From positions 63,872,200 to 63,936,199 of the forward strand of contig CAMGYJ010000005.1 in NCBI GenBank assembly GCA_946122785.1: 64,000 nt of DNA, read 5' to 3'. The notes below the pieces were generated by a model. That model was not told the origin of the DNA. It was given only the letters and a program-made list of their open reading frames with translations, and did not search any database. Position 1 is the stretch's first letter, and each line of letters begins with the position of its first letter. Of the stretch, positions 34,396 through 45,729 are shown in pieces. Source of the DNA: Linum tenue (Eukaryota; Streptophyta; Magnoliopsida; Malpighiales; Linaceae). A program made the translations under genes and the position numbers.

Positions 34396-34675
34396 CACGG
34401 CCAGGGTGCACGGCCGTGCACATCACCATTCTGGCCGTGCACCCTCAAAACGCGCCGTTTCACTTAATCGACCTCAGCCATCTTGCACGGCCAGGTGCAC
34501 GGCCGTGCAAGTCTGGCTTGTGCCCGTGCAAGCTCTCGCACCAACCCGCACGGCCAAGTTTGTATGTTGCACGGCCGTGCGGTTCTCTGCTCTGCCCGTG
34601 CAAGCTCTCGGCATGAGGCGCACGGCCATATGGTGCAAGTGCACGGCCGTGCGTCTCCATGGTCTGGCCGTGCGG
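34396..34675. repeat. Four GCACGGCCGTGC modules in LTR 1 U3
   Basis: Palindromes at 34407-34420, 34496-34509, 34569-34580 and 34641-34652. Each is preceded by a half-site GCACGGCCA and followed by a half-site TGGCCGTGC or TGCCCGTGC, giving modules about 70-90 bp apart with unrelated spacers. Repeated at 43396-43675 and 52395-52674. Confidence 0.8.
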
Positions 34676-34872
34676 CTCCCCAACAAGCTCGTCCTTCGTC
34701 CGTTCGCCGTCCAATCGACCCCAAACTCGCTCCTAAGCCCTTATTCACGTACTAGGACCTGAAATAACACAAACAAACACAACCTAGCGTGAAATCGGCC
34801 TAAAACACGAGAATCAACACCTCAAACGGTGTAAGTATGAGGGTAAAAACATGTGTAAATGACGGTCTATCA

Positions 34873-34891
34873 AACTCCCCCACACTTAACC
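34873..34891 (-). promoter_or_regulatory. Polypurine tract of Athila copy 1
   Basis: Minus strand GTTAAGTGTGGGGGAGTT directly before the LTR's TGATAG. This is the standard Athila plus-strand primer site. Confidence 0.85.
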
Positions 34892-35649
34892 GTTTGCTTG
34901 TCCCCAAGCAAACCAAGTCAGACACTAGGTAAGCTTACATATTTCAATCAACCAACATTGGGGACAAGTCATAAAGGCACAGAATACGTGAATCGCACTG
35001 GGTTTTCAAACATCAATACATGCACAACCTCACTAACAACCTGGACAACCACCACAAAGGTCATTCGAGTGCAGCAAATCGAGTAAAGGAAGAGTCTCCC
35101 GTCTGTTCACTGGCCAACCTAGACTTGATTCAACCACTTACTCAAAACAGTCAACTCATGCATCCAACTCAAGACATCAGAATAGAGACCGAGCAATCTA
35201 GGTCCTCACCGGGGTACAAGAGCATATAGAAAATGAAAATGAATCACTCACTCTCGACCAGTGGGGTCAGGACAATTTTATGCGAAAGATGCGCATGCTA
35301 TTTCTCTCAATACCTATCATCTCTTCACCATGATGGCAGCCTCTAAATGCTAGAGTTCACATGTGGGGTGTCACCACTAACTAATCAGGAGGTCTTAGAC
35401 ACAGGTTCAAATGACTGGCTAGGGTCTTGGACATGGGGAAAAGGCCTTTTAGGTGGTGGAAGTATTCATAGCAAAGGTTCCACATTTCCCAACCACACAA
35501 ACACAGTCAACAACCCGGTATTTTCTTTCTGCTATCCTGCATTACTCAATATCTTACGAGCACAAGAGCGAAGGAGGCATAAACATCAGCATTTCCAAGC
35601 CAGACTGCTAAGAAACACTACTTACTGGGCATTATTCAGATTTTTGGTA

Positions 35650-35720
35650 GTGGCTCTCTTTTGCTTTCAATTTTTCTTTGTTTTACTTTCATTTTTCTTT
35701 TCATTTCTTAAGAGAGCCAC
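35650..35720 (-). other. Long hairpin with a purine-rich loop
   Basis: GTGGCTCTCTT (35650-35660) pairs perfectly with AAGAGAGCCAC (35710-35720). The 49-base loop is almost all purine on the element's sense strand, with repeated GAAAAA blocks. Identical in copy 2 at 44650-44720. Confidence 0.6.
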
Positions 35721-36319
35721 CACTCCTGCACATATTTCAAACATCCGCCCAACTTTTAAGCACTACCTCCAACACTCACATAGACTTTAGCAGAAACAGC
35801 AGAGAATATATACAAACCACTCTGTGGAACCTTCTAAAAGATGCAACAAGGGTGATTTTTTCATTATAGACCAAAAGAAAGGATAACACACGGCTCAAAG
35901 GGGCTGACTAGGGGATATAACACATCAGGACAGTCAGTTTTGGGCGTGGGCTAATCCTATGCCTCCATCATCTCAGCTAGTGACAACGTGAATGCTACAC
36001 ATCATGGAAGAGGGATCTATCGCACAAGAAAGAAACGAGCAGGCTCAAATCTCGCATGGCTACCTATATGCTCTATCTCACATTCTGATACCCTGAACTA
36101 GATGCATAAACGGCTGTCAAGGACAAGTAATCAGATCAAGTCAGATCAAGTCACAGTTGGCAAGCAAACCGTTGAAAAACTGAACCCCTACATCGTTCTA
36201 CTGCACATCTCAGTCCTCAACATAGGTTGTCCTAGTTGCAAACAAGTTGTCATGCATTAATTCAAAAACCAATCAATTCATCCATCAAAACACCGTGCCA
36301 ATATGATCAAACAGCAATA

Positions 36320-36367
36320 CTTGGGGCCCTCAAATCGTAAGATTCGGACAGTGGACTAGGCTCCAAG
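36320..36367 (-). other. Two-stem structured motif, copy 4
   Basis: Outer stem CTTGGGGCC/GGCTCCAAG with one mismatch, inner stem AAATC/GATTC with loop GTAA, and conserved GACAGTGGACTAG between. It lies 35 bases downstream (in element sense) of the second polypurine tract, the same arrangement as copy 1. Confidence 0.6.
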
Positions 36368-36401
36368 CACACAAACAGATCTAATGCAGTCAAAAGATAA
36401 A

Positions 36402-36420
36402 CACCCCCCCACACTTAAGA
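36402..36420 (-). promoter_or_regulatory. Second (internal) polypurine tract of Athila copy 1
   Basis: Minus strand TTAAGTGTGGGGGGGTG, preceded by ATTGAGGACAATGTCG. It nearly duplicates the LTR-adjacent tract 1.5 kb away, which is preceded by CTTGGGGACAAGC. Repeated at 45402-45420. Confidence 0.6.
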
Positions 36421-36729
36421 TCGACATTGTCCTCAATGGAGAAGAGGAAAGGAAAGGGGAACGATGTTACCGGTATGCACAGACTGCAGGAGACTGGAAA
36501 CGGACCAGGCGGGAACACAACATAGCTCAAGAGAAACAGAAGAGCTCAACCAGAATATGTTAGGTCCGATGTCAGCCCAATAAGACATCATCCAGAACAA
36601 AGAAAACAAACCAAAACCAAACCAAAACGCAATCCGACTCGAAACATAAGAAAGAAAGTCAAACCGTGGTGGGGTTGCCTCCCCACAAGCGCTTCTTTAC
36701 CGTCTTTTAGCTGGACGCCCATGGCGGAA

Positions 36730-39700
36730 CTAAGGGTCCGCGAGTTCCACGACCAACTCCGCGCGTTCGACCTCGTCTCCCAGGTAGAGCTTGAGACGAT
36801 GGCCGTTCACTTTAAATGGCTCAGTCTGCGGGTTGGCAATCTCGATAGTGCCATACGGGAACACCTGTGTGACCGTGAACGGTCCAGACCACCGGGAGCG
36901 GAGTTTTCCGGGAAAGAGCTTCAGGCGAGAGTTGTAAAGGAGAACTCGATCACCAACCTGAAACTCTTTCGGACCCCTCAACCGTGCATCGTGTAGGCGC
37001 TTAGTGCGCTCCTTGTACAGCTTGGTGTTCTCATAGGCGTGGTAACGCCACTCTTCCAGCTCCAACATCTGCATCTTACGCTCAGTACCTGCAACACGAA
37101 CATCCAAGTTGAGCAGCTTAAGGGCCCAAAAGGCCTTGTGCTCTAGCTCCACGGGCAAATGGCAAGCCTTTCCATAGACAAGCCGGTACGGTGAAGTACC
37201 GATAGGCGTCTTGTAGGCAGTGCGATACGCCCATAGAGCATCATCGAGCTTGGTGGACCAATCTTTGCGGGACTGATCCACCGTCTTCTCCAGGATCCGC
37301 TTGAGCTCCCGGTTCGTCAGCTCGGCCTGGCCACTGGTCTGGGGATGATAGGCCACGGACACCTTGTGAGTCACACCATAGCGAGACAGTAGTTTATCAA
37401 ATTGGCCCTGGAAATGGGTGCCTCTATCGCTTATGATGGCTCTAGGTGTCCCGAACCGGGAGAAGAGCTGCTTCAAAAAACCACAAACACGTCTAGCATC
37501 ATTGGTGGGCAAAGCTTGCGCCTCAGCCCACCTAGAGACGTAGTCAACAGCAACCAGAATATAGGTGTTACCAAAAGATGGAGGGAAGGGGCCCATGAAG
37601 TCGATACCCCAGACATCAAAAATCTCACAAGTTATAAACACATTCTGGGGCATCTCATCACGGGCAGAGATGTTACCTGACCTCTGGCATCGGTCGCACC
37701 TGCGTGCGAAGGCGTCTGCATCCTTGAAGAGTGTGGGCCAGTAAAAACCCGACTGGAGCACCTTCCTCGCCGTGCGGTTTCCTCCGTGATGACCGCCAGT
37801 AGGTCCCTCATGACAGTGAGATAGAATGCCCTCCATCTCACTCTCCATAACACAACGACGGATGATCCCGTCGGCTCCGATCCGAAATAGATGTGGGTCA
37901 TCCCAAAAGTAGTACTTCAGATCGGAGAAAAACTTCCTCTTGGCGTGAGTCGCCATCCCCTTGGGCAGCTGCTGGCCCACCAAATAGTTCGCAAAATCGG
38001 AGTACCAGGGGGTGATACTCTCCACCAAGCACAGCATCATCAACCTCTCGTCTGGGAATGAGTCATCAATCTCCTCCACGAGGTTGTCCGCAGGGGGTGC
38101 GTCCAACCGGGAGAGGTGATCAGCTGCAACATTTTCTGCTCCCTTCTTGTCCCGGATCTCAATATCGAACTCCTGCAGCAGTAAGATCCATCGTATGAGC
38201 CGAGGCTTGGCATCGGCCTTGCTCATCAGGTATCTAATCGCGGAGTGATCTGTGTACACGGTCACATGGGACAAGACCAGATAGGGGCGAAACTTATCGA
38301 AGGCAAACACCACTGCAAGCAGCTCCTTCTCTGTGGTGGTGTAGTTCTCTTGGGCATCATTCAGAGTCTTCGAGGCGTAGTAGATAGGTCGGAAGTGTTG
38401 ATCTCGCCTCTGCCCCAAAACAGCTCCAACAGCAAAGTCACTGGCGTCACACATCAGCTCAAATGGTAGTGACCAGTCAGGAACCACCATGATAGGAGCC
38501 TGGGTGAGCTTCTCCTTCAAGGTGGTGAACGCCGCTGTGCAAGCATCAGTGAACTGGAAGGGGGCATCCTTCTCCAGAAGCTTAGTTAGGGGCAGGGCGA
38601 TCTTCGAGAAGTCCTTGATGAACCGCCTATAGAAACCTGCATGGCCAAGAAAACTCCGGATCCCCTTTACAGATGTAGGAGGAGGCAGCTTGCTGATAGT
38701 CTCGATCTTTGCTCTGTCTACCTCGATCCCCATCTTGGAGATCTTGTGCCCAAGAACTATGCCTTCTCGAACCATGAAGTGACACTTCTCCCAACTCAGT
38801 GCCAGGTTCGTTTCTTCACACCGTTTAAGGACCAATTCCAGGTTATGGAGACAGTGAGAGAAGGAGTCTCCATAAACCGAGAAGTCGTCCATAAACACCT
38901 CCATGATCTCGCCGACCAGACGGTCAAAGATGGCGAGCATGCATCGCTGAAAAGTGGCTGGGGCGTTGCATAGCCCGAATGGAATCCTCCGGTAAGCAAA
39001 TGTCCCGAAGGGGCAGGTGAAAGTGGTCTTCGCCTGGTCCTCCGGTGCTATAGGGATCTGAAAGTACCCGGACATCCCATCCAGGAAGCAGTAGAACTCG
39101 TGCCCCGCCAATCTCTCCAGCATCTGATCAATGAACGGCAGCGGGAAATGGTCCTTCCGAGTAGCGTCGTTGAGACGCCGATAGTCGATGCAAACACGGT
39201 ACCCAGTCACCGTGCGCATCAGAATGAGCTCGTTCTTCTCGTTAGGCACCACGGTCATCCCACCCTTTTTGGGCACCACCTGGGTGGGACTGACCCATTC
39301 GCTGTCAGAAATGGCGAAAATGATCCCGGCGTCCATCAACTTCACGATCTCTGCCCGAACCACAGCCTCCAGGTTCGGCGTCAATCTCCTCTGCGGCTGC
39401 CTCACTGGCCGCATCTCATCCTCCAGCAGTATCCGGTGCGAGCAAAAAGAGGGGCTGATCCCCCGGATATCTGTGATCTTCCAAGCCAAAGCTCGCTCGT
39501 ACTGCTTCAGCAAGGCCACCAATCTGGTCTTCTGCTCGGGTGTGAGGGTCGAGCTGATGATAACTGGCAGCTTATTCCCCTCCCGGAGAAATGCATACTC
39601 CAGATGAGGAGGGAGGGGCTTAAGCTCCAGCTCTGGTGGTTCCTCCAGAGAAGTGGTGATGCGGGTGGAGGATGAGATCGGTTTAAACAGCCTGTCGCCC

Positions 39701-42315
39701 TCCAAGAAGGGGCCACTCTCCAATGCGGCCAACTGCTCCGCCAGCTGCGGCTCCTGCAATGCCTGCTCACCTAGCAAAATACAACGCTCAAGAGCATCAT
39801 CAGTACCCGCACTCGTGATGGCGAGTGCGGTCTCAAAATCGGCAAGCACATCACAGTAGTCTATGTCATCATGCAAATGAGAATGTTTCCCATTGTCAGA
39901 CACAGAAAAAGTAGCCTGTTCATCACCAGCACGCAGAATCAATTTACCACTATGCACATCAATAAGCGCCTTGGCGGTGGCGAGAAACGGTCTACCCAAA
40001 ATCAAAGGCACATCCACATCCTCATTTATATCCAAAATAACAAAATCAACAGGATATGTGAATGCACCAACATTAACAAGCAAGTCCTCAATGATACCCC
40101 TAGGATGCACGATAGATCGATCAGCTAACTGAATGCTCATCCTAGTAGCTCTAGGTTCACCTAGGTCGAGCTTCTTAAACAGTTTATAGGGCATGACATT
40201 TATACTAGCGCCTAGGTCCGCCAAGGACTTTCCTACATGCATGCTGCCAATAACAAGAGGGATAGTGAAACTCCCTGGGTCTTTGCGCTTCTCGGGCAGC
40301 TTGTTCTGCAGGATGGCAGAACACTCCTCGCTGAGCATCACTGTCGAGAGATCCCCAAGTTTCTTCTTGTTGGTGAGGAGGTCCTTCATAAACTTGGCAT
40401 ACTTGGGCATCTTCGACAGTGCCTCCGCGAACGGCATGCTGATGTTTACCTGCTTCAACATTGCCATGAACTTGGCAAACTCTGTCTCCAGCCTGTCTTT
40501 ATGAAGTCTAGTGGGGAAGGGCAGCTGGGGTATATGCTCCTTAACCACAGGTTGTGGCTTGGGAGCAGGTGCTGCGCTGCCTTCCTCCACTTCTGCAGTA
40601 TCAGCTGGAGGTGTTGAAGCAGGAAGTGGGTCGTCTTGCCTGGGCTGGGCAGGAGTAGCAGATGTGGTCTTACCACTCCTGGTGGTGATGGCATGGGCAG
40701 TCTCGTGAGGGTCGCGAGGGTTGGGGACAGTGGTGGCAGGCAGAGTCCCCGGTGCCCTCGTAGTGTTCTGGCGAGCTAAGCTCCCTATCTGGTGCTGGAG
40801 ATCCTGCAGAATGGCACCCTGATTCCTCTGTCCTGCCTCCAGTGAGGCTACACTCTGGTCCAACCTCGTGATAGTCGCCTGAGTGCTCGTCATGAATGAA
40901 GCTAGAATATTTTCCAGCTTCGTCATCTGAGTATCTGGAGCTGGAGCTGCTGTTGGCTCGGCATACTGACGCTGAGGCTGCTGGAATGGCTGCCCTTGCC
41001 TAGGCTGGTAAGGCTGCTGCTGTGGTGGTGGCCCCTGCCTAGCCTGGAAGGGCTGCCTCTGCTGGAAACCACCTGCTGGTGCTGGGAAACCAGGTGGCTT
41101 GGCGGTGTTATTGCTCCAGGCAAAGTTGGGATGCTGGCGCCATCCCTCATTGTAGGTGTTGCTGTATGGGTCAAGGCGCCGAGCATTGGCGATGAAGTCC
41201 ACCTGCTCTTGGGGAGTAGAAGACGCCCTCATAGACTGACAATCCTCCACGAGGTGATTCGGGCTCTCACACCACTGACACTGAGCAACTGGAGGTGTAG
41301 CCAAACTTCTGCCCGGAATAAGACTGTTGGGCTGCTTCAATGTCTGCACGAGCTCAGCTACCTGCTGCTCGAGCCCGGATCTGGTCTCCATGGCGTGCAC
41401 ACCACGGTCCCTGGAATGTCTGCCTCTGCTGCTCTGCCCCCAGGAATGATCTCTGGCAGCCAATGTGTTAATCATCTGGTTCAGCTCGGGTGGAGTCTTA
41501 GTGAGAACATCCCCTCCTGGGCATAAAGACTCAATCACCCTCTGGCTATCTGGGGAGAGAGCGCTGTAGAAGTTCCCCACTGTGAATGCATCACTAAAGC
41601 CATGATGGGGACACTGCCAGAAATATCCCATGTACTGCTCCCAAGCATCTCGAAGTGACTCATCTGGCTCTTGGCGGAAGTGAGTGATCTCCCGCTGTAT
41701 CTCTGTAGTCTTCGATGCCGGATAGTACCTGTGCACGAATTTGTCAGCCAGATCGTCCCAAGAGGTGATGGACAATGGGGGCTGGGTCTCCAACCACCTC
41801 TTAGCATTCCCCGCCAGAGAATGGGGGAAGAGATGAAGGCGGATCGCATCATCCGGGACACCATTCAGCTTGAACCCGTTCGTCAGCTGCAGAAAACGGG
41901 ACAGATGTACCCTGGCCTCCTCATCCTTCAAGCCATGGAACTGGATAGAAGATGTAATGAGCTGAATCCAGCATGGCTTGATCTCGAAGTTGTTTGCTGG
42001 GATAGGCGGGTAGAGGATGACCGGGCGGATGTCAGCAATCCGCGGAGTATAGAAGTACTCCAAGGTGGGACCCGGTGGTGGTGGATGATGATGGCCAGCT
42101 CCCTGGGGGTTTGGGTCGTTCCCCAGGATCTGGTTCTGAGGAGGCGGGTTCTGATCGCCTTCCATCTCGTGCTCTTCCTCGGAGTCGCTGGTCAAATGGC
42201 CGTCTCGGCGCTCCACCGTAGCCAGTCTAGCTTGTTGTTGTCTCCGAAGTTGTTTGCAGGTGCGCTCAATCTCAGGGTTCAACGGCAGTAAACCTCCCGA
42301 CTGGCTACGGGTCAT
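36730..42315 (-). CDS. Intact Athila gag-pol polyprotein, 1861 codons
   Basis: One uninterrupted frame from MTRSQSGG to ELADP. Gag covers about residues 85-300 (core [19 protein letters not shown] to LAARDHSWG), followed by a CCHC zinc knuckle [14 protein letters not shown] at 346-359 and a Gln/Pro-rich linker. Protease: [11 protein letters not shown] at 700-710 and ILGRPF near 772. Reverse transcriptase: about 960-1150 with CIDYRRLND and the catalytic FMDD at 1141-1144. RNase H: from about 1285, with Asp1290, TEKELLA and YTDHSA. Integrase: zinc finger His about 1500-1510 and Cys1540/1543, catalytic Asp1572, Asp1630 and Glu1665 (D,D35E spacing), and a C-terminal SRWSGPF motif. All catalytic residues are present, so it could be functional. 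Gag and pol lie in one frame, so no frameshift is needed. The ATG follows the primer site by about 120 bases. Confidence 0.93.
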   Translation of the reverse strand: MTRSQSGGLLPLNPEIERTCKQLRRQQQARLATVERRDGHLTSDSEEEHEMEGDQNPPPQNQILGNDPNPQGAGHHHPPPPGPTLEYFYTPRIADIRPVILYPPIPANNFEIKPCWIQLITSSIQFHGLKDEEARVHLSRFLQLTNGFKLNGVPDDAIRLHLFPHSLAGNAKRWLETQPPLSITSWDDLADKFVHRYYPASKTTEIQREITHFRQEPDESLRDAWEQYMGYFWQCPHHGFSDAFTVGNFYSALSPDSQRVIESLCPGGDVLTKTPPELNQMINTLAARDHSWGQSSRGRHSRDRGVHAMETRSGLEQQVAELVQTLKQPNSLIPGRSLATPPVAQCQWCESPNHLVEDCQSMRASSTPQEQVDFIANARRLDPYSNTYNEGWRQHPNFAWSNNTAKPPGFPAPAGGFQQRQPFQARQGPPPQQQPYQPRQGQPFQQPQRQYAEPTAAPAPDTQMTKLENILASFMTSTQATITRLDQSVASLEAGQRNQGAILQDLQHQIGSLARQNTTRAPGTLPATTVPNPRDPHETAHAITTRSGKTTSATPAQPRQDDPLPASTPPADTAEVEEGSAAPAPKPQPVVKEHIPQLPFPTRLHKDRLETEFAKFMAMLKQVNISMPFAEALSKMPKYAKFMKDLLTNKKKLGDLSTVMLSEECSAILQNKLPEKRKDPGSFTIPLVIGSMHVGKSLADLGASINVMPYKLFKKLDLGEPRATRMSIQLADRSIVHPRGIIEDLLVNVGAFTYPVDFVILDINEDVDVPLILGRPFLATAKALIDVHSGKLILRAGDEQATFSVSDNGKHSHLHDDIDYCDVLADFETALAITSAGTDDALERCILLGEQALQEPQLAEQLAALESGPFLEGDRLFKPISSSTRITTSLEEPPELELKPLPPHLEYAFLREGNKLPVIISSTLTPEQKTRLVALLKQYERALAWKITDIRGISPSFCSHRILLEDEMRPVRQPQRRLTPNLEAVVRAEIVKLMDAGIIFAISDSEWVSPTQVVPKKGGMTVVPNEKNELILMRTVTGYRVCIDYRRLNDATRKDHFPLPFIDQMLERLAGHEFYCFLDGMSGYFQIPIAPEDQAKTTFTCPFGTFAYRRIPFGLCNAPATFQRCMLAIFDRLVGEIMEVFMDDFSVYGDSFSHCLHNLELVLKRCEETNLALSWEKCHFMVREGIVLGHKISKMGIEVDRAKIETISKLPPPTSVKGIRSFLGHAGFYRRFIKDFSKIALPLTKLLEKDAPFQFTDACTAAFTTLKEKLTQAPIMVVPDWSLPFELMCDASDFAVGAVLGQRRDQHFRPIYYASKTLNDAQENYTTTEKELLAVVFAFDKFRPYLVLSHVTVYTDHSAIRYLMSKADAKPRLIRWILLLQEFDIEIRDKKGAENVAADHLSRLDAPPADNLVEEIDDSFPDERLMMLCLVESITPWYSDFANYLVGQQLPKGMATHAKRKFFSDLKYYFWDDPHLFRIGADGIIRRCVMESEMEGILSHCHEGPTGGHHGGNRTARKVLQSGFYWPTLFKDADAFARRCDRCQRSGNISARDEMPQNVFITCEIFDVWGIDFMGPFPPSFGNTYILVAVDYVSRWAEAQALPTNDARRVCGFLKQLFSRFGTPRAIISDRGTHFQGQFDKLLSRYGVTHKVSVAYHPQTSGQAELTNRELKRILEKTVDQSRKDWSTKLDDALWAYRTAYKTPIGTSPYRLVYGKACHLPVELEHKAFWALKLLNLDVRVAGTERKMQMLELEEWRYHAYENTKLYKERTKRLHDARLRGPKEFQVGDRVLLYNSRLKLFPGKLRSRWSGPFTVTQVFPYGTIEIANPQTEPFKVNGHRLKLYLGDEVERAELVVELADP

Positions 42316-42432
42316 GCACTACCTGCACACACTCAAGCAAGCAAACCCGTGAAGGCACAAGAGGGACAAAGCAAACAAAGCAAAAAGAATAGCTAAATTA
42401 ACAGAAATCACTTTTCTTCAACAACCTAGCCG

Positions 42433-42450
42433 TCCCCGGCAACGGCGCCA
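42433..42450 (-). promoter_or_regulatory. Primer-binding site, tRNA-Asp, Athila copy 1
   Basis: Plus strand TCCCCGGCAACGGCGCCA is exactly the 3' end of plant tRNA-Asp with CCA, so the minus strand can anneal to it. Six bases separate it from the LTR. Confidence 0.92.
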
Positions 42451-42456
42451 AAAACT

Positions 42457-43872
42457 TGACTCGACTCTACTGTCACCCTAGGAATTGGCCAAGTGAAACC
42501 ACTTCCTAAAGCGTAGTATAGCGGGTTAGGTTTATATGTCAACCCGGGTCCTAGATTTGCTGACTACTCAGTGAGTTCTTGTTATCTAGCAATAAAACTG
42601 GAGTGCAAGTCTAAACTACCAAACAAACAAAGCAAGTAAACTGGTTGTATTCAGGTTAAAGAGGTCACCCGGATATGGTTCCCCCTAGACTGTAGTTAAG
42701 CCGGATTGTAATTACCAAGTTCAGTTTCTATGAAGATTATACTGCGGAAGGTTCTTAAACAGTCTGAAGTCTCGACTAAAGGTCTTCAGACCCTCTCAAT
42801 CTGACTCTCTAGCGGGCGACTAACCTCCACCGGAGTCGACAGATTGAGGCCCTAAGAACAAAACCTCCACTACCGGAGTAAATCCGGTACAGAATAGTGA
42901 GTTGGCTCCTCGACTAAAGTCACCAACTCCCTACCTTCAATCAAGGATACTCTATTAACCTAGGCAGATATTCTCATTCTAGGTTAAAGCAGAAACAACA
43001 GGAATTTGATCAGGATTCAAGTCATTCAATCATAAAACCTCAATCGAATATAATCAATCACAGAATCAGTACTTGGGTTCATACAATCGAAGCCTAACAT
43101 ACAAATCTAGGGTTCTCCATACCCAGATGAATGGGAGAACTACTCCATGGAGAAGAAAGCAAAAGCAGAATCAGACACGGAATTCATACTGCGAAGGATG
43201 GATTCCTGCTTCTGGACGTTGATTGGCACTTCTCCAAGCTCAAACTGGCCTCCAATGGTGTTGAAGATCAATCTAGGGCACTTGGGAACTCTTGCTCGTC
43301 ACTTTCTCTCTCTAGGAACTGATCCCTCTCTCAAAAACTCGAATCCCCTCTCAATTTGGCTGAAATCTGCTTATAAACCGGGTTTCCCCGACTTGCACGG
43401 CCAGGGTGCACGGCCGTGCACATCACCATTCTGGCCGTGCACCCTCAAAACGCGCCGTTTCACTTAATCGACCTCAGCCATCTTGCACGGCCAGGTGCAC
43501 GGCCGTGCAAGTCTGGCTTGTGCCCGTGCAAGCTCTCGCACCAACCCGCACGGCCAAGTTTGTATGTTGCACGGCCGTGCGGTTCTCTGCTCTGCCCGTG
43601 CAAGCTCTCGGCATGAGGCGCACGGCCATATGGTGCAAGTGCACGGCCGTGCGTCTCCATGGTCTGGCCGTGCGGCTCCCCAACAAGCTCGTCCTTCGTC
43701 CGTTCGCCGTCCAATCGACCCCAAACTCGCTCCTAAGCCCTTATTCACGTACTAGGACCTGAAATAACACAAACAAACACAACCTAGCGTGAAATCGGCC
43801 TAAAACACGAGAATCAACACCTCAAACGGTGTAAGTATGAGGGTAAAAACATGTGTAAATGACGGTCTATCA
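42457..43872 (-). repeat. Athila LTR 2 (shared middle LTR)
   Basis: 5' LTR of copy 1 and 3' LTR of copy 2. At the positions where LTR 1 or LTR 3 has a private change, this LTR carries the majority base. The polypurine tract of copy 2 follows at 43873-43891. Confidence 0.9.
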
Positions 43873-45729
43873 AACTCCCCCACACTTAACCGTTTGCTTG
43901 TCCCCAAGCAAACCAAGTCAGACACTAGGTAAGCTTACATATTTCAATCAACCAACATTGGGGACAAGTCATAAAGGCACAGAATACGTGAATCGCACTG
44001 GGTTTTCAAACATCAATACATGCACAACCTCACTAACAACCTGGACAACCACCACAAAGGTCATTCGAGTGCAGCAAATCGAGTAAAGGAAGAGTCTCCC
44101 GTCTGTTCACTGGCCAACCTAGACTTGATTCAACCACTTACTCAAAACAGTCAACTCATGCATCCAACTCAAGACATCAGAATAGAGACCGAGCAATCTA
44201 GGTCCTCACCGGGGTACAAGAGCATATAGAAAATGAAAATGAATCACTCACTCTCGACCAGTGGGGTCAGGACAATTTTATGCGAAAGATGCGCATGCTA
44301 TTTCTCTCAATACCTATCATCTCTTCACCATGATGGCAGCCTCTAAATGCTAGAGTTCACATGTGGGGTGTCACCACTAACTAATCAGGAGGTCTTAGAC
44401 ACAGGTTCAAATGACTGGCTAGGGTCTTGGACATGGGGAAAAGGCCTTTTAGGTGGTGGAAGTATTCATAGCAAAGGTTCCACATTTCCCAACCACACAA
44501 ACACAGTCAACAACCCGGTATTTTCTTTCTGCTATCCTGCATTACTCAATATCTTACGAGCACAAGAGCGAAGGAGGCATAAACATCAGCATTTCCAAGC
44601 CAGACTGCTAAGAAACACTACTTACTGGGCATTATTCAGATTTTTGGTAGTGGCTCTCTTTTGCTTTCAATTTTTCTTTGTTTTACTTTCATTTTTCTTT
44701 TCATTTCTTAAGAGAGCCACCACTCCTGCACATATTTCAAACATCCGCCCAACTTTTAAGCACTACCTCCAACACTCACATAGACTTTAGCAGAAACAGC
44801 AGAGAATATATACAAACCACTCTGTGGAACCTTCTAAAAGATGCAACAAGGGTGATTTTTTCATTATAGACCAAAAGAAAGGATAACACACGGCTCAAAG
44901 GGGCTGACTAGGGGATATAACACATCAGGACAGTCAGTTTTGGGCGTGGGCTAATCCTATGCCTCCATCATCTCAGCTAGTGACAACGTGAATGCTACAC
45001 ATCATGGAAGAGGGATCTATCGCACAAGAAAGAAACGAGCAGGCTCAAATCTCGCATGGCTACCTATATGCTCTATCTCACATTCTGATACCCTGAACTA
45101 GATGCATAAACGGCTGTCAAGGACAAGTAATCAGATCAAGTCAGATCAAGTCACAGTTGGCAAGCAAACCGTTGAAAAACTGAACCCCTACATCGTTCTA
45201 CTGCACATCTCAGTCCTCAACATAGGTTGTCCTAGTTGCAAACAAGTTGTCATGCATTAATTCAAAAACCAATCAATTCATCCATCAAAACACCGTGCCA
45301 ATATGATCAAACAGCAATACTTGGGGCCCTCAAATCGTAAGATTCGGACAGTGGACTAGGCTCCAAGCACACAAACAGATCTAATGCAGTCAAAAGATAA
45401 ACACCCCCCCACACTTAAGATCGACATTGTCCTCAATGGAGAAGAGGAAAGGAAAGGGGAACGATGTTACCGGTATGCACAGACTGCAGGAGACTGGAAA
45501 CGGACCAGGCGGGAACACAACATAGCTCAAGAGAAACAGAAGAGCTCAACCAGAATATGTTAGGTCCGATGTCAGCCCAATAAGACATCATCCAGAACAA
45601 AGAAAACAAACCAAAACCAAACCAAAACGCAATCCGACTCGAAACATAAGAAAGAAAGTCAAACCGTGGTGGGGTTGCCTCCCCACAAGCGCTTCTTTAC
45701 CGTCTTTTAGCTGGACGCCCATGGCGGAA
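43873..45729 (-). mobile_element. Non-coding 3' region of Athila copy 2
   Basis: Same content as 34873-36729 without visible change: polypurine tract, hairpin at 44650-44720, structured motif at 45320-45367 and second polypurine tract at 45402-45420. Confidence 0.8.

Larger units (their letters stand above)
33457..34872 (-). repeat. Athila LTR 1 (3' LTR of copy 1), 1416 bp
   Basis: Plus strand TGACTTGACTC to CGGTCTATCA. Private changes seen are T at 33462 (C in the other LTRs) and GGGAGAC near 33815 (GGGCGAC in the others). U3 contains four palindrome modules (34396-34675); a TATA-like element is at 34370-34377. Confidence 0.9.
34892..36729 (-). mobile_element. Non-coding 3' region of Athila copy 1, between pol and the LTR
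   Basis: About 1.8 kb with no sense-strand reading frame and no trace of the env-like ORF. It holds a long hairpin (35650-35720), a second polypurine tract (36402-36420) and the structured motif (36320-36367). One antisense frame of 147 codons (35347-35790, plus strand) spans the hairpin and has a hydrophobic stretch. It is present in both copies, but those are too similar for that to show selection. Confidence 0.7.

Noticed and set aside
34396..34675. Regularly spaced short repeats resembling a CRISPR array
   Set aside because: Spacing is irregular, the repeats are palindromes and half-sites of varying length, and the context is a plant LTR.
34406..34762. Overlapping frames of 66-118 codons on both strands of the LTR U3
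   Set aside because: Caused by the GC-rich palindrome cluster being free of stop codons; no protein features.
41671..42291. 206-codon plus-strand frame over gag
   Set aside because: Antisense of a confidently identified gag sequence.
42457..43872. Two separate insertions side by side instead of a shared LTR
   Set aside because: There is one LTR and no target duplication between the units, while CATCT flanks the whole array.
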